Made by a program: the position numbers and the translations under genes. Positions 17,772-27,073 of a DNA stretch of 64,000 bases are shown piece after piece. Numbering within the stretch: position 1 is the stretch's first letter; each line of letters starts with the position of its first letter. The stretch lies in contig NZ_JALXVH010000003.1 of assembly GCF_025149945.1 (NCBI RefSeq), forward strand, positions 1-64,000. Direction: 5' to 3'. A model generated the notes under the pieces. It was not told where the DNA came from. It saw nothing but the letters and a program-made list of their open reading frames with translations, and did not search any database. Source of the DNA: Kocuria sp. p3-SID1428. GTDB lineage: Bacteria > Actinomycetota > Actinomycetes > Actinomycetales > Micrococcaceae.

Positions 17772-17812
17772 GGCCCCCGCCCCATTCCCCGAAGGGGCAG
17801 GAGCGGGGGCCG
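17772..17812 (-). terminator. Terminator of the mannitol operon
   Basis: GGCCCCCGC pairs with GCGGGGGCC, with a second inner CCCC/GGGG stem, just downstream of the mtlD stop. Confidence 0.75.
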
Positions 17813-17827
17813 ACGAGGCAGTGATGA

Positions 17828-18973
17828 TCAGGCCGCGGCGAAGACCTCGGACAGCGCTGGGAACAGCGGGTGCTCGTCGGCGATGCCGGTCAGCTCGGTG
17901 ACCAGCGCATCGGTGGCCTGACGATCCCCGCGCGCGGCGGCCAGGCGGGCCTGCAGCTCGGCCGACTCCGGGTCCTCCGGGACATCGAAGGCCAGCGCCG
18001 CGGCGACGGCGGCCACCAGGGCGTCGGCGCTCAGGCCGCGCTCGGCGAGCTCGGCGGCGGGACCCACGAAGCGCTCGGTGCGGGAGATCTTGCGCAGCGG
18101 GGCACGGCCCACGCGCTCGACGGTGTCCGGCAGGTGCGGGTTCGTGAAGCGCGTGATGATCTTCTCGACGTAGGCCTGCTGGACCTCCGGGGCGAAGCCG
18201 AACTTGGCCACGAGCAGCTCCTTGGTCTCGGCCAGCACGGCCTCGACCTGGGAGCGGACCTGCGCATCGGCCAGGACGTCGGAGATCTTGGTGATCCCCG
18301 CCTGACGGCCGAAGTACGCGGTGGCCGCGTGTCCCGTGTTGACCGTGAACAGCTTGCGCGTGATGTACGGCTCGAGGTCCTCGACCCAGGTGATGCCCGG
18401 GACGTCCGGGGTCTGGCCCTGGAACGGCCCGGACTCCACGGCCCACTCGTGGTAGGTCTCGACCGTGACGTCCAGGCCCTGGCCCGGCGCCTGATCCGGG
18501 ACGATCCGGTCCACCGCGGTGTTCGCGAAGATCGCGACCTGATCGGCCTCCGGGTACACCGCGCGGATGGCCTCGGCCAGGCCGTCGGTCGCGTTGATCG
18601 CGTTCTCGCAGGCCATGACCGCCACGCGGCCCTCGACCCCTGCCTCGACACGGGCGCGCAGGCCCTCGGCGATGGTGGGCGCGATGATCTGCAGGACCCG
18701 CGGACCCACGGCGGTGGTGATCATGTCCGCCGAGACGATCTGCTCGCGCAGCCCGTCCGGATCGGAGGCCGAGTTCACGCCGGAGAAGCCGGTGACCTCG
18801 TGATCGCGCGCGCCCTCGCCGACCTCGTGGACCACGTACGAGTCCTGGTCGTCGATCTGCTGGATCAGGGCGTCGGCGACGTCCGCGAAGACCAGCTCGT
18901 AGCCGGCCTCGTGGAGCAGGACCCCGACGAAGCCGCGGCCGATGTTGCCTGCGCCGAAGTGCAGTGCCTTCAT
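17828..18973 (-). CDS. mtlD: Mannitol-1-phosphate 5-dehydrogenase
   Basis: NAD-dependent oxidation of mannitol-1-phosphate to fructose-6-phosphate in the cytoplasm. At 381 aa it has the family's length. The N-terminal FGAGNIGRGFVG (residues 6-17) is the dinucleotide-binding loop, and TAVGPRVL, ACENAINATD, NTAVDRIVP and the catalytic-lysine region LFTVNTGHAATAYFG follow. The start overlaps the mtlA stop by 4 nt, so the two genes are translationally coupled. The product joins glycolysis at fructose-6-phosphate, which glmS and, via phosphofructokinase, fbaA next door also use. Confidence 0.95.
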   Translation of the reverse strand: MKALHFGAGNIGRGFVGVLLHEAGYELVFADVADALIQQIDDQDSYVVHEVGEGARDHEVTGFSGVNSASDPDGLREQIVSADMITTAVGPRVLQIIAPTIAEGLRARVEAGVEGRVAVMACENAINATDGLAEAIRAVYPEADQVAIFANTAVDRIVPDQAPGQGLDVTVETYHEWAVESGPFQGQTPDVPGITWVEDLEPYITRKLFTVNTGHAATAYFGRQAGITKISDVLADAQVRSQVEAVLAETKELLVAKFGFAPEVQQAYVEKIITRFTNPHLPDTVERVGRAPLRKISRTERFVGPAAELAERGLSADALVAAVAAALAFDVPEDPESAELQARLAAARGDRQATDALVTELTGIADEHPLFPALSEVFAAA

Positions 18974-21048
18974 GAGTTCACCTTTCCGAAGATGTCGAGG
19001 ATCTCCTCGGGGGTCTGCGCCGCCTCGAGCTGGGCGACCGACTCCTTCTTGGAGAAGATCTTGGCGATCTTGGACAGCAGGCCCATGTGGCCGCCGTCCG
19101 CACCGGCGATGCCGATCACGAAGCGGGCCTCCTTGCCGTTCCAGTCCACCGGCTCGTCGTAGCGGATGAACGACATGGCCGAGGTGCGGATCGAGTCCTT
19201 GGCCTCGTTCGTGCCGTGCGGGATGGCCAGGCCGTTGCCCATGAACGTGGACACGGACTGCTCGCGCTCGTGCATGGCGGCCACGTAGCTGCCGTCCACG
19301 GCGCCGACCTCCACGAGCAGCTGACCGGCACGCTCGATGGCCTCCTCGCGGGTGGCCGCCGGGGCGCCCAGCACGATGGTGCGCGGGGTCAGGACCTGCT
19401 GCGACTCGGTCTGGCCGGACTGCGCGGACCCTGCGGGGGCCTCGGCCGGGGCGGCTGCCACGGCGGTCGCGGTGCCTGCTGCGGCACCGGCACCGGCGCC
19501 TGCAGCAGCGCTGCCCGACGTGCCCTGCTCGGCGGATTCCGCGCCGCCCTCGCGCTGCTCGCGGATCAGCTCCACGATCTCGTCGTAGCGCGGGGACTGC
19601 ATGAAGTTGTCCACGGTGACGTGATGCGCCGAAGGCGTGGGGGTCGCCGCGCGATCGGCCAGGTCCTCGTGCGAGACGAGCAGGTCGTACTCGTCGGTCA
19701 GCGAGTTGATGGCCTTGTTGACCACGGTGACCTCATTGCCGAAGCCGGCGTCCTTGATCTTGCTCCGCAGCACGGAGGCACCCATGGCGGAGGAGCCCAT
19801 GCCGGCGTCGCAGGCGAAGACGATGGACTTGATCTCGGGGATCGAGCCGGTCGAAGCGCCCGCGGCGCCGCCGGCTGCGAACATGCCGCCCACGGAGGAC
19901 TTCTTGCCCTTCATGGCCTCCATGTCAGCGGCGGCCTTGGCAAGGTCGCCCTCCTCGGACTTGGACATGCGCAGGATGATGCAGGAGATCACGCCGGAGA
20001 CCACGGTGGCCGTCAGGAAGCCCAGGATCACGCCGAGCATCTGAGCAGGCGGCGCGTTGCTGATCAGGAAGATGATCGAGCCCGGGGCTGCCGGAGAGCG
20101 CAGGCCGGCGTCGAAGAGCAGCTCCACGAGCACGCCGGACATGCCGCCCAGGATGGTCGCGATGAGCAGCTGGGGCTTCATGAGCACGTACGGGAAGTAG
20201 ATCTCGTGGATGCCGCCGAAGGTGTGGATGATCGCGGCGGCCGGTGCCGAGCCGCGCGCCATGCCCTTGCCGAAGATCATGTAGCCGATCAGCACGCCCA
20301 GGCCCGGACCGGGATTGGCCTCCAGCAGGTAGAGGATCGAGTAGCCCTGATCGAGCGACTGCTGCGTGCCCAGCGGGGTCAGGATGCCGTGGTTGATCGC
20401 GTTGTTCAGGAACAGGATCTTGGCCGGCTCGATCAGCAGCGAGGCCAGCGGCAGCAGGGAGCTGTCGATCAGGAACTCGACGGCCGCGCCGGCGCCTTCC
20501 ATGAGCAGCAGCATGACCGGGGCCAGCAGGAACATGGAGGCGATGGCCATGACCGCGCCGATGATGCCGGCAGAGAAGTTGTTGACCAGCATCTCGAAGC
20601 CGGCGGGGATGCGGGGCACGGCCCACTGATCCCACTTCTTGATGACCCAGGCCGAGAGCGGGCCCATGATCATGGCGCCCAGGAACATGGGCGAGGCGGG
20701 GGCCTCGCCGATGAACACCGGCGAGGAGGTCGCCAGGATGACACCCATGGTGCCCACTGCGCCCACGACGCCGCCGCGGACATCCGCCACGAGCTTGCCG
20801 CCCGTGTAGGCGATCAGCAGGGGCAGCAGGTACGTGACCATGGGCCCGACCATGGAGCCGATCTTCTCGTTCGGCGTGAAGCCGGCCGGGATGAACAGAG
20901 CGGTGATGATGCCCCAGGCGATGAAGGCGCCGATGTTCGGCATGATCATGGAGGAGAGGAAGGTGCCGAACTTCTGCACGCGGACGCGCGCTCCGCCCTT
21001 CTTCTTCTCGGTCTGCGCGGGGGCAGACGCGGTGGCGGTGGTGGACAA
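18970..21048 (-). CDS. mtlA: PTS mannitol transporter, EIICBA
   Basis: Imports and phosphorylates mannitol. All three PTS domains are in one 692-aa chain. The membrane EIIC domain (about residues 20-350, motifs GTFLSSMIMPNIGAFIAWG and GGIHEIYFPYV) is followed by EIIB with phosphorylated C413 in CDAGMGSSAMG. An alanine/glycine-rich linker of about 50 residues then leads to EIIA with phosphorylated H611 in IPHG. TTG 21048 was chosen because GGGGAG lies 5 nt upstream and homology starts there; the longer frame to 21111 is unsupported. No MtlR activator is in the window, so regulation is unresolved. Confidence 0.94.
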   Translation of the reverse strand: MSTTATASAPAQTEKKKGGARVRVQKFGTFLSSMIMPNIGAFIAWGIITALFIPAGFTPNEKIGSMVGPMVTYLLPLLIAYTGGKLVADVRGGVVGAVGTMGVILATSSPVFIGEAPASPMFLGAMIMGPLSAWVIKKWDQWAVPRIPAGFEMLVNNFSAGIIGAVMAIASMFLLAPVMLLLMEGAGAAVEFLIDSSLLPLASLLIEPAKILFLNNAINHGILTPLGTQQSLDQGYSILYLLEANPGPGLGVLIGYMIFGKGMARGSAPAAAIIHTFGGIHEIYFPYVLMKPQLLIATILGGMSGVLVELLFDAGLRSPAAPGSIIFLISNAPPAQMLGVILGFLTATVVSGVISCIILRMSKSEEGDLAKAAADMEAMKGKKSSVGGMFAAGGAAGASTGSIPEIKSIVFACDAGMGSSAMGASVLRSKIKDAGFGNEVTVVNKAINSLTDEYDLLVSHEDLADRAATPTPSAHHVTVDNFMQSPRYDEIVELIREQREGGAESAEQGTSGSAAAGAGAGAAAGTATAVAAAPAEAPAGSAQSGQTESQQVLTPRTIVLGAPAATREEAIERAGQLLVEVGAVDGSYVAAMHEREQSVSTFMGNGLAIPHGTNEAKDSIRTSAMSFIRYDEPVDWNGKEARFVIGIAGADGGHMGLLSKIAKIFSKKESVAQLEAAQTPEEILDIFGKVNS

Positions 21049-21463
21049 GGGACTCCCCTGGTGTTTCAAGTCGCCTCGCCTCGAGGGGCAGAGCCTGCAA
21101 GCGGGGCTCACGGACCGGTCTCGAAGGCGGAGTCGAGCGGTGGTGCGGCCTCCGGTCGGAGGGCGCGGAAGGCGTCGGTCTCGACGCGCGTTCGGTCAGC
21201 TGGTGGTGCGCTCGAGAAGAGCCCCACAAGGGGCAGTGCCCGGATGCTGCCCACATGCTAGTACCCCGGGTCACACCTGGGAACACGCTGCACCACATCT
21301 GAAAGGCCGAACCCGACAGGTGAGCGGGGGCCGCGGTTCTCGCACCGGGGCACCGGAGCGGGCACGAGAACGGGCCACCCTCCCCTGCAACGGGGAGAGC
21401 GGCCCGTGGAGCCGACGACGGCAGCGCTGCCAGCGCAGCGCGCCGCGGCAGGTCAGCGCAGGA
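21049..21463. other. Intergenic region between mtlA and fbaA, with the fbaA terminator
   Basis: This 415-bp gap holds the promoter region of mtlA (upstream of 21048, no clear consensus) and, at 21371-21406, a GC-rich hairpin (CGGGCC...GGCCCG with inner CTCCCC/GGGGAG) that should terminate fbaA. No convincing small ORF or RNA gene was found. Confidence 0.6.
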
Positions 21464-22486
21464 TCACTTGACGCTGGTGCCGGCCGAGCCCAGGTTCTCG
21501 CAGGCCTGAACCACGCGAGCGGCCATGCCGTCCTCGGCCTTGGCGCCCCAGACGCGGGGATCGTAGAGCTTCTTGTTGCCGACCTCGCCGTCGACCTTCA
21601 GCACGCCGTCGTAGTTGGCGAGCATGTGACCGGCGACCGGGCGGGTGAACGCGTACTGGGTGTCGGTGTCGACGTTCATCTTGATGACGCCGTAGGACAC
21701 GGCATCCGAGATCTCCTGCTCGGAGGAGCCGGAGCCGCCGTGGAAGACCAGGTCGAACGGGCGGTCCTTGCCGTACTTCTGCCCGACCTCGTCCTGGATC
21801 TGCTTGAGCAGCTCGGGACGCAGCCGCACGTTGCCCGGCTTGTAGACGCCGTGCACGTTGCCGAAGGTCAGGGCCGTGATGTAGCGGCCCTTCTCGCCCA
21901 GGCCCAGGGCCTCGACGGTCTTCACGGCGTCCTCGGTGGTGGTGTAGAGGGTGTCGTTGATCTCCCCGACGACACCGTCCTCCTCGCCGCCGACGGCGCC
22001 GATCTCGACCTCCAGCACGATGTGCGCCTTGCCGGTGCGCTCGATCAGGTCCGCGCCGATGCGCAGGTTCTCGTCCAGGTCGATCGCGGAGCCGTCCCAC
22101 ATGTGCGACTGGAAGATGGGGTCCTCACCGCGGGCGACGGCCTTCTCCGACTCCTCCAGCAGCGGCAGCACGAAGCCCTCGAGCTTGTCCTGCGGGCAGT
22201 GGTCGGTGTGCAGGGCGATGTTGACGTCGTACTGCTTGGCGACCTCGCGGGCGAAGGCGGCGAAGGCCAGCGAGCCCACGACCATGTCCTTCTTGGAGGA
22301 GCCGGACCAGTAGGCGGCGCCGCCGGTGGAGACCTGGATGATGCCGTCCGAGCCGGCCTCCGCGAAGCCGCGGATGGCGGCGTTCAGGGTCTGGGAGGAG
22401 GTGACGTTGATCGCGGGGTACGCGAAGCCCTTCTCCTTGGCGGTGTCGAGCATCTGGCCGTAGACGTCAGGTGTGGCGATGGGCAT
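21464..22486 (-). CDS. fbaA: Class II fructose-bisphosphate aldolase
   Basis: Zinc-dependent cleavage of fructose-1,6-bisphosphate to DHAP and glyceraldehyde-3-phosphate. At 340 aa it is the long FbaA-type. YPAINVTSSQTLNA near the N-terminus, the zinc site ALHTDHCPQDKLEGF (around residues 95-109), a second zinc region in VHGVYKPGNV, FHGGSGSS (substrate phosphate) and KMNVDTDTQYAFTRP are all present. ATG 22486 has AAGGAG upstream, and a candidate -10 TAGACT lies at 22560-22565. In related actinobacteria the gene follows trmH directly; here the PelG/PelF/GHL15 operon lies between. Confidence 0.95.
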   Translation of the reverse strand: MPIATPDVYGQMLDTAKEKGFAYPAINVTSSQTLNAAIRGFAEAGSDGIIQVSTGGAAYWSGSSKKDMVVGSLAFAAFAREVAKQYDVNIALHTDHCPQDKLEGFVLPLLEESEKAVARGEDPIFQSHMWDGSAIDLDENLRIGADLIERTGKAHIVLEVEIGAVGGEEDGVVGEINDTLYTTTEDAVKTVEALGLGEKGRYITALTFGNVHGVYKPGNVRLRPELLKQIQDEVGQKYGKDRPFDLVFHGGSGSSEQEISDAVSYGVIKMNVDTDTQYAFTRPVAGHMLANYDGVLKVDGEVGNKKLYDPRVWGAKAEDGMAARVVQACENLGSAGTSVK

Positions 22487-22608
22487 GCCTGGCTCCTTCT
22501 TCCTCTGGAGGATCTCCGGACGGACGCTGAAGCTGCGCTGCCCGGTACGTGCTCCCTCCAGTCTAGGCCGTGCGTCCTCGCGGCGGCAGGCTCCGGCCAG
22601 CTGAGGCT

Positions 22609-23700
22609 TCAGTTGCCGGACGCAGCCGTGCCCGCACGCAGCACCACGCCGCGATGCGGCTCCAGCACAATCGAGCCGCCCACGGTCCGACCCTGCCCGT
22701 CGACGAGCCCGGGAGGCAGATCGATCCGCCGCCGGCGTCGTCCGTCCTGGTTCAGGTTCACGGCGGCGAAGCCGTGCGCGAACCGCCGCTGCCAGACGTG
22801 CCGATCCCCCTGCGGCTCCTCGAGGGGGGCACCCAGGTCCATGTCGAGCTCGGGGACGTGCTGGAGCTTGGAGTAGTCGTCGTGGCCGGTGGCCGAGTAG
22901 GCACCGCGGCCCTCGCCGAAGATCCAGAAGGCCGCCAGGCCGTACAGGAAGTTCGGGTGGGTGTCGGTGCCGTCCGTGGGGACCCGCAGGATCGACAGCC
23001 CAGGCCCGGCAGCCTGGGGCAGCTGTGCCTCGGCGGTGACGGGGTCGAACAGGTCGGTGGGGCTGTAGCCCAGCCAGACCTCCTCGAACCCGCCGCCCCA
23101 GCGCGCGTGCTCCTGCCAGCGCCCCGGGGTGCGTCGCGATTCGGCGATGTTGGGGATCAGGAGCTTGCCGCGGTCCTGCAGCCCTTCCCCGGCGGCCGCC
23201 ACGAGCTCGCCCAGGGCCTCGCGGATCTGCGCCATGGACTCGATGCCGCGCAGCGGCAGGTCCAGGCCGTAGTAGTCGTCGTAGACGTCGTTGTCGGCCA
23301 TGACGCCGTCGAACGGCGAGTCGGCGAGCTCGTCCACGACATTTCGGACCCATCGCTGCCGATACCGCGGATCCCACACGGCCATCTGCCAGTGCCCCGG
23401 ATAGCGCTGCCACTCGATCCGTGATCCGTCCGGGCGCCGGGCGAACCAGTCGCCGCCGGCGCCCTCGGCCTCCGCGTGGGAGACGCCCGAGGAATGGACG
23501 GGCCCGGGCTCGTAGGAACGTGTGGAGGACAGGCACTTGTAGCAGATGACCGTCATCTCCGGGCGGCGGCGCTTGAGCTGCGCCGCCGCCTCGAGCTCCC
23601 AGGGCTGCAGGATCGCTGCCCGGTAGTGCTCGGCCGCGAAGTCGAGCTCCTCAGGGCGCAGAGGCTCGCCGTAGCGGATCCAGGCCCCGGCGCCGCTCAC
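22609..23700 (-). CDS. Putative glycoside hydrolase-like protein (GHL15 type), last gene of the pel-like operon
   Basis: Protein of 363 aa resembling the putative TIM-barrel glycosidase family GHL15. It contains QPWELEAAAQLK, WQMAVWDPRYRQRWV, then SPFDGVMADND (M134-D138) with acidic residues likely in the active site, and YGLAAFWIFGEGRGAY later, ending in a short beta-rich domain with NLNQDGRRRR. No signal peptide or membrane segment is visible, so it seems cytoplasmic, which is odd for a polymer-processing hydrolase. GTG 23700 overlaps the pelF stop (GTGA), so it is coupled to pelF. A diverged paralogue lies at 33574. Enzymatic activity is inferred from fold family only. Confidence 0.65.
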   Translation of the reverse strand: MSGAGAWIRYGEPLRPEELDFAAEHYRAAILQPWELEAAAQLKRRRPEMTVICYKCLSSTRSYEPGPVHSSGVSHAEAEGAGGDWFARRPDGSRIEWQRYPGHWQMAVWDPRYRQRWVRNVVDELADSPFDGVMADNDVYDDYYGLDLPLRGIESMAQIREALGELVAAAGEGLQDRGKLLIPNIAESRRTPGRWQEHARWGGGFEEVWLGYSPTDLFDPVTAEAQLPQAAGPGLSILRVPTDGTDTHPNFLYGLAAFWIFGEGRGAYSATGHDDYSKLQHVPELDMDLGAPLEEPQGDRHVWQRRFAHGFAAVNLNQDGRRRRRIDLPPGLVDGQGRTVGGSIVLEPHRGVVLRAGTAASGN

Positions 23701-25511
23701 CGGCGGCGCCCGGACTCGCGGATCTCCGCGAGGTCGAGCACGGTGTCCAGCTGCGAGACCGCGGACTCGTCGGCCTGCTGGGCCGCAGCGGCCAGCGGGC
23801 CGTCCACCCGGTCGAGCAGCTCGTAGTCCTCGAGGTACAGCGAGGCCGGCACGCGTCCGGGGATCCCGCCGAGCATCCGGTAGAGCTGGTTGTAGGAGGC
23901 CATGACCTCGTGCAGCTGGAAGAAGTTCTGCACGCGGTCGCGAGCGGTCTGGCTGTAGGCGCGATAGCGCTCGGGATCGCTGATCACCGCGCGGATGCCG
24001 TCGGCCATCATGCGGGTGTCGCCGGCCTCCACGAGCTGACCGCAGGGGCCGTAGACCTGATCGTCGGCGCCCTTGAGGTCGTCCCAGAGCAGCTGCTGCA
24101 TGCCGCCCACGTTGGTGCCCACGGTGGGGATCCCGGCGGCCATGGCCTCCAGGACCACGATCGGCTGGCCCTCGTTGTAGGACGGCAGGACCAGCAGGTC
24201 GAACTCGTGCAGCATCTCGCGCACGTTGACCGTGCCGTAGATCGTGACCATGTCCTCGAGGTCCAGGGCCTTGATCTTCTGCAGGCACATGTCGCGATAG
24301 CCCGGATCGTGCTCGGTGGGGCCCAGCACGTGCAGGTGCACGTTGCCGTGCCCGGACTCGCGCAGCATGGACATGGAGTCCAGCAGGTCGAGCAGGCCCT
24401 TGATGGGCACCAGGCGGGCGATGTAGACGAGGTTCCAGGTGTGGCTGGACGGATCCGCGAGCATGGACTGCATGGCCTCGACCCGGGCCATGTACGGGCG
24501 CTCGAACTCGTCGATGACCATGCCGTTGGGCAGCACGACCGCCTTGTCGATGTCCGAGCCCAGCGAGGCTGCCTCGGCGATCGCCGACGGGTAGAGGTAG
24601 GTGACCACCTTGGCCGACGGATAGCAGAAGTGGCCCATCTCGATCCACCAGGCCATCCAGGCCCGCTCCTCGGCGGAGACGTCGAAGGTGCGGTAGTCCC
24701 CGGAGGCGATCGGCAGGGCCATGTTGCGCCCCAGCAGGGTGTTCACGGTGTCGCGGACGTACAGGTTGTGCTCGGTGAGCAGGAAGGACGTGCCGTGCTC
24801 GCGCGCCGCGCCGGCGGCCATGAGCGAGGCATAGCCGGTCGTGTGCGCGTGGTAGACGCGGGCCCGCGGCATGGTCTCGCCCAGCACCGCATGCGCCAGC
24901 GAGAAGTAGTTGCGCAGCAGCCAGAACGCGTCCGACAGGGACATCCCGAGCCCCGGCAGGCGGCGGGAGACGCCCTCCATGAACTCGCGGGTGCCCAGCA
25001 GCGCCCACAGCGGGTACGTGCGGGTGGACTCGAGCATGCCCTCCTCGAGCAGCTCCCACAGGGGGCCGTCCTCGCGGCGCTCGGCCAGGGCCTCGAGCGC
25101 ATCGAAGAGACGCTCGACGAGACGGCGCCGCTCGCTCGAGCTCATGCCCAGGGCCTCGGGGCGCACCGAGGAGAAGTCATGGCGGTGCTCGTCGAGGGCC
25201 AGGAAGACCGGACGGACCCACTTCACGTTCGAGGGGACGTCGTAGAGATCCGTCAGCGGGGAGTTCGAGTCCCAGGCGATGTGGATGATGCCGAACTCGA
25301 TGTCCGGGTTGCCCACCACGATGTCGTGCACGACGGCCGAGACGCCGCCCTTGAGGTAGGGGTAGGTCGACTCCATGACGATCGCGACGTCGACATCGGG
25401 GTAGTCCCCGCTGCGGGCGGCGACGGCCGGGATGGACATATCGGTCGAGGGCGTGCCGAAGTCGGGGCGACGGCGGCCGAAGGCGCTGGTGAGGTGGTCG
25501 AGGATGCTCAT
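23697..25511 (-). CDS. pelF: PelF-type GT4 glycosyltransferase
   Basis: Cytoplasmic glycosyltransferase of 604 aa in the PelF family, which polymerises the Pel exopolysaccharide from nucleotide amino sugars. The N-terminal DUF3492 domain starts VAIVMESTYPYLKGGVSAVVHDIV (around residue 40), and a GT4 domain follows with VVLPNGMVIDEF, YIARLVPIKGLLDLLDSM, VTIYGTVNVREMLHEFDLLVLPSYNEGQPIVVLEAMAAGIPTVGT. The EGQPIVVLE segment carries the two conserved glutamates. It follows pelG by 119 nt and overlaps the GHL15 gene. ATG 25511 has AGGAGA upstream. The family call is strong; the exact polymer is inferred. Confidence 0.88.
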   Translation of the reverse strand: MSILDHLTSAFGRRRPDFGTPSTDMSIPAVAARSGDYPDVDVAIVMESTYPYLKGGVSAVVHDIVVGNPDIEFGIIHIAWDSNSPLTDLYDVPSNVKWVRPVFLALDEHRHDFSSVRPEALGMSSSERRRLVERLFDALEALAERREDGPLWELLEEGMLESTRTYPLWALLGTREFMEGVSRRLPGLGMSLSDAFWLLRNYFSLAHAVLGETMPRARVYHAHTTGYASLMAAGAAREHGTSFLLTEHNLYVRDTVNTLLGRNMALPIASGDYRTFDVSAEERAWMAWWIEMGHFCYPSAKVVTYLYPSAIAEAASLGSDIDKAVVLPNGMVIDEFERPYMARVEAMQSMLADPSSHTWNLVYIARLVPIKGLLDLLDSMSMLRESGHGNVHLHVLGPTEHDPGYRDMCLQKIKALDLEDMVTIYGTVNVREMLHEFDLLVLPSYNEGQPIVVLEAMAAGIPTVGTNVGGMQQLLWDDLKGADDQVYGPCGQLVEAGDTRMMADGIRAVISDPERYRAYSQTARDRVQNFFQLHEVMASYNQLYRMLGGIPGRVPASLYLEDYELLDRVDGPLAAAAQQADESAVSQLDTVLDLAEIRESGRRR

Positions 25512-25630
25512 GCGGAAGTCTCCTGTGCGGCGATGCTGCGCGGGTCTGGGTGTCGAGCGGACGACGGGGCGTCGGCAGGCGGGGCCTGCAGGGGGGTCGG
25601 CGCAGGAGAGCCCGGCGCCGACCCGAGGGG

Positions 25631-27073
25631 TCACCAGGCGACGGCGTGGCGCCAGAAGAGCGTGTACTCCGGCTGCGACCAGTGCCGCTTGTAGAGGACC
25701 CAGGCGATCGTGACCAGGACCAGGTCGGCCAGCAGGACCACGCCGTAGGCGCTGACCAGGGGCAGCAGCCAGAACGACAGGGCGAGCACGGCGATGTGGA
25801 CGGCGCCCAGGGACTGCGGGGCGAACCGCTCGCCGATGTAGTCCAGCTCGTAGCTGAGCATGGTCAGCATCAGGAAGCACCAGGACGACAGGGCGACGAC
25901 GACGGCGAGCATGAGCTGCTCGGGGAAGATCGAGCCCAGCACCAGGGAGCAGGCCAGGGTGAGGACCATTCCCAGGGCGCCGGTGCGCAGCACCGAGCGG
26001 TCGATCACCCGGGACAGGCGTCCCGAGGTCGAGATGAGCTCGTTCATGGACTCGCCCTGGATCGCGGCGTGCAGGCCCTGGATGGACTTGTCGACGGCCG
26101 GGGCGAGGTTCACGAAGTAGAAGTTGTAGGCCAGCACGGCAGGCAGCATGGCCATGAAGACCACGATCACGTGGAAGCCGCCGTCGGTGCTCAGGAAGAG
26201 CACGAACTTGTCCGCCCACAGCACGGCGCCGAGCAGCAGGCCGCGCACGAGGTCCTTGGCCACGTCCTGGTGCGCCAGGCGCTGCATGGCCGCGATGTGG
26301 CGCAGGTTCCCGCGGATGAACCAGAGCTGGGTCGCGGCGGCGGCCAGCGGCGGCAGCCACACCCAGGTGGGGGCCACGGCCAGCGCCAGGGCGTAGGCGG
26401 CCCAGGCGGCGGCCCAGTGGCCGCGGTTCTGGCCCACGTTGGCGATCACGAGCGACTGGACGAACAGCAGGTGCAGGAGGCACAGCACGCCGTAGAGCCC
26501 CACGGCCTGCAGGTTCCACCCGGTGGCCAGCCACAGGGGCACGGCGAAGAGGACGACCAGCGGCATGGACTGCACGAACATGGGCAGCCAGCCCTGGCAG
26601 AACCGCCGTGCGATCCGGTCCATGTCCTTCTCGGCCATCATCTCGGCGATGCCGCGGTAGGCCGGCATGCAGGCCGCCTGGGCGAGCCAGGGGGTGGTGA
26701 TCGAGCTGGCCAGGATGATGTGCGTCAGCGAGACGCCCGCGAACTCCTGCTGGGAGATCGTCGGCGAGACCAGCGGGAACACGATGTTCAGCAGGATCAG
26801 CGGCGACAGGTAGAGCACCAGGGCCACGCCCTGGCGCATGGTGCCCGCGCTCTCGTGCTCTCCCACGATCGCGGAGTTGAGCCTGGTGCTGGGCATGGAC
26901 ATCACGGTCACCAGGCCGATGACCACGCCGGCGGCCAGGACGATGCCGCGCTGCCCCTGGGGGACGCTCGGCAGCAGCAGCGGAACGGCCAGCGTGGCCA
27001 GTGCCGCGACGGCGATGGTGATGATGCGTCGACGGCTGTAGACGTCGTGAAGGACTTCGGACACGGTGGCCAT
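25631..27073 (-). CDS. pelG: PelG-like polysaccharide flippase
   Basis: Integral membrane protein of 480 aa with about twelve hydrophobic segments, in the PelG branch of the MATE/MOP exporter superfamily. The LLGAVLWADKFVLFLS segment (around residue 265) matches the conserved WxDKF region of PelG, and FYFVNLAPAVDKSIQG follows. It presumably exports the polymer made by PelF. The first gene of the operon, ATG 27073 with GGGGAGAGCCC upstream, preceded by an AT-rich intergenic segment. PelD, PelE and a recognisable PelA are not present nearby, so it is a reduced system or a relative with another product. Confidence 0.78.
   Translation of the reverse strand: MATVSEVLHDVYSRRRIITIAVAALATLAVPLLLPSVPQGQRGIVLAAGVVIGLVTVMSMPSTRLNSAIVGEHESAGTMRQGVALVLYLSPLILLNIVFPLVSPTISQQEFAGVSLTHIILASSITTPWLAQAACMPAYRGIAEMMAEKDMDRIARRFCQGWLPMFVQSMPLVVLFAVPLWLATGWNLQAVGLYGVLCLLHLLFVQSLVIANVGQNRGHWAAAWAAYALALAVAPTWVWLPPLAAAATQLWFIRGNLRHIAAMQRLAHQDVAKDLVRGLLLGAVLWADKFVLFLSTDGGFHVIVVFMAMLPAVLAYNFYFVNLAPAVDKSIQGLHAAIQGESMNELISTSGRLSRVIDRSVLRTGALGMVLTLACSLVLGSIFPEQLMLAVVVALSSWCFLMLTMLSYELDYIGERFAPQSLGAVHIAVLALSFWLLPLVSAYGVVLLADLVLVTIAWVLYKRHWSQPEYTLFWRHAVAW

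Noticed and set aside
22609..25059. An 816-codon frame that would fuse the GHL15 protein to a large N-terminal region
   Set aside because: The upstream part is an out-of-frame reading of pelF; the GTGA overlap gives a clean start at 23700.
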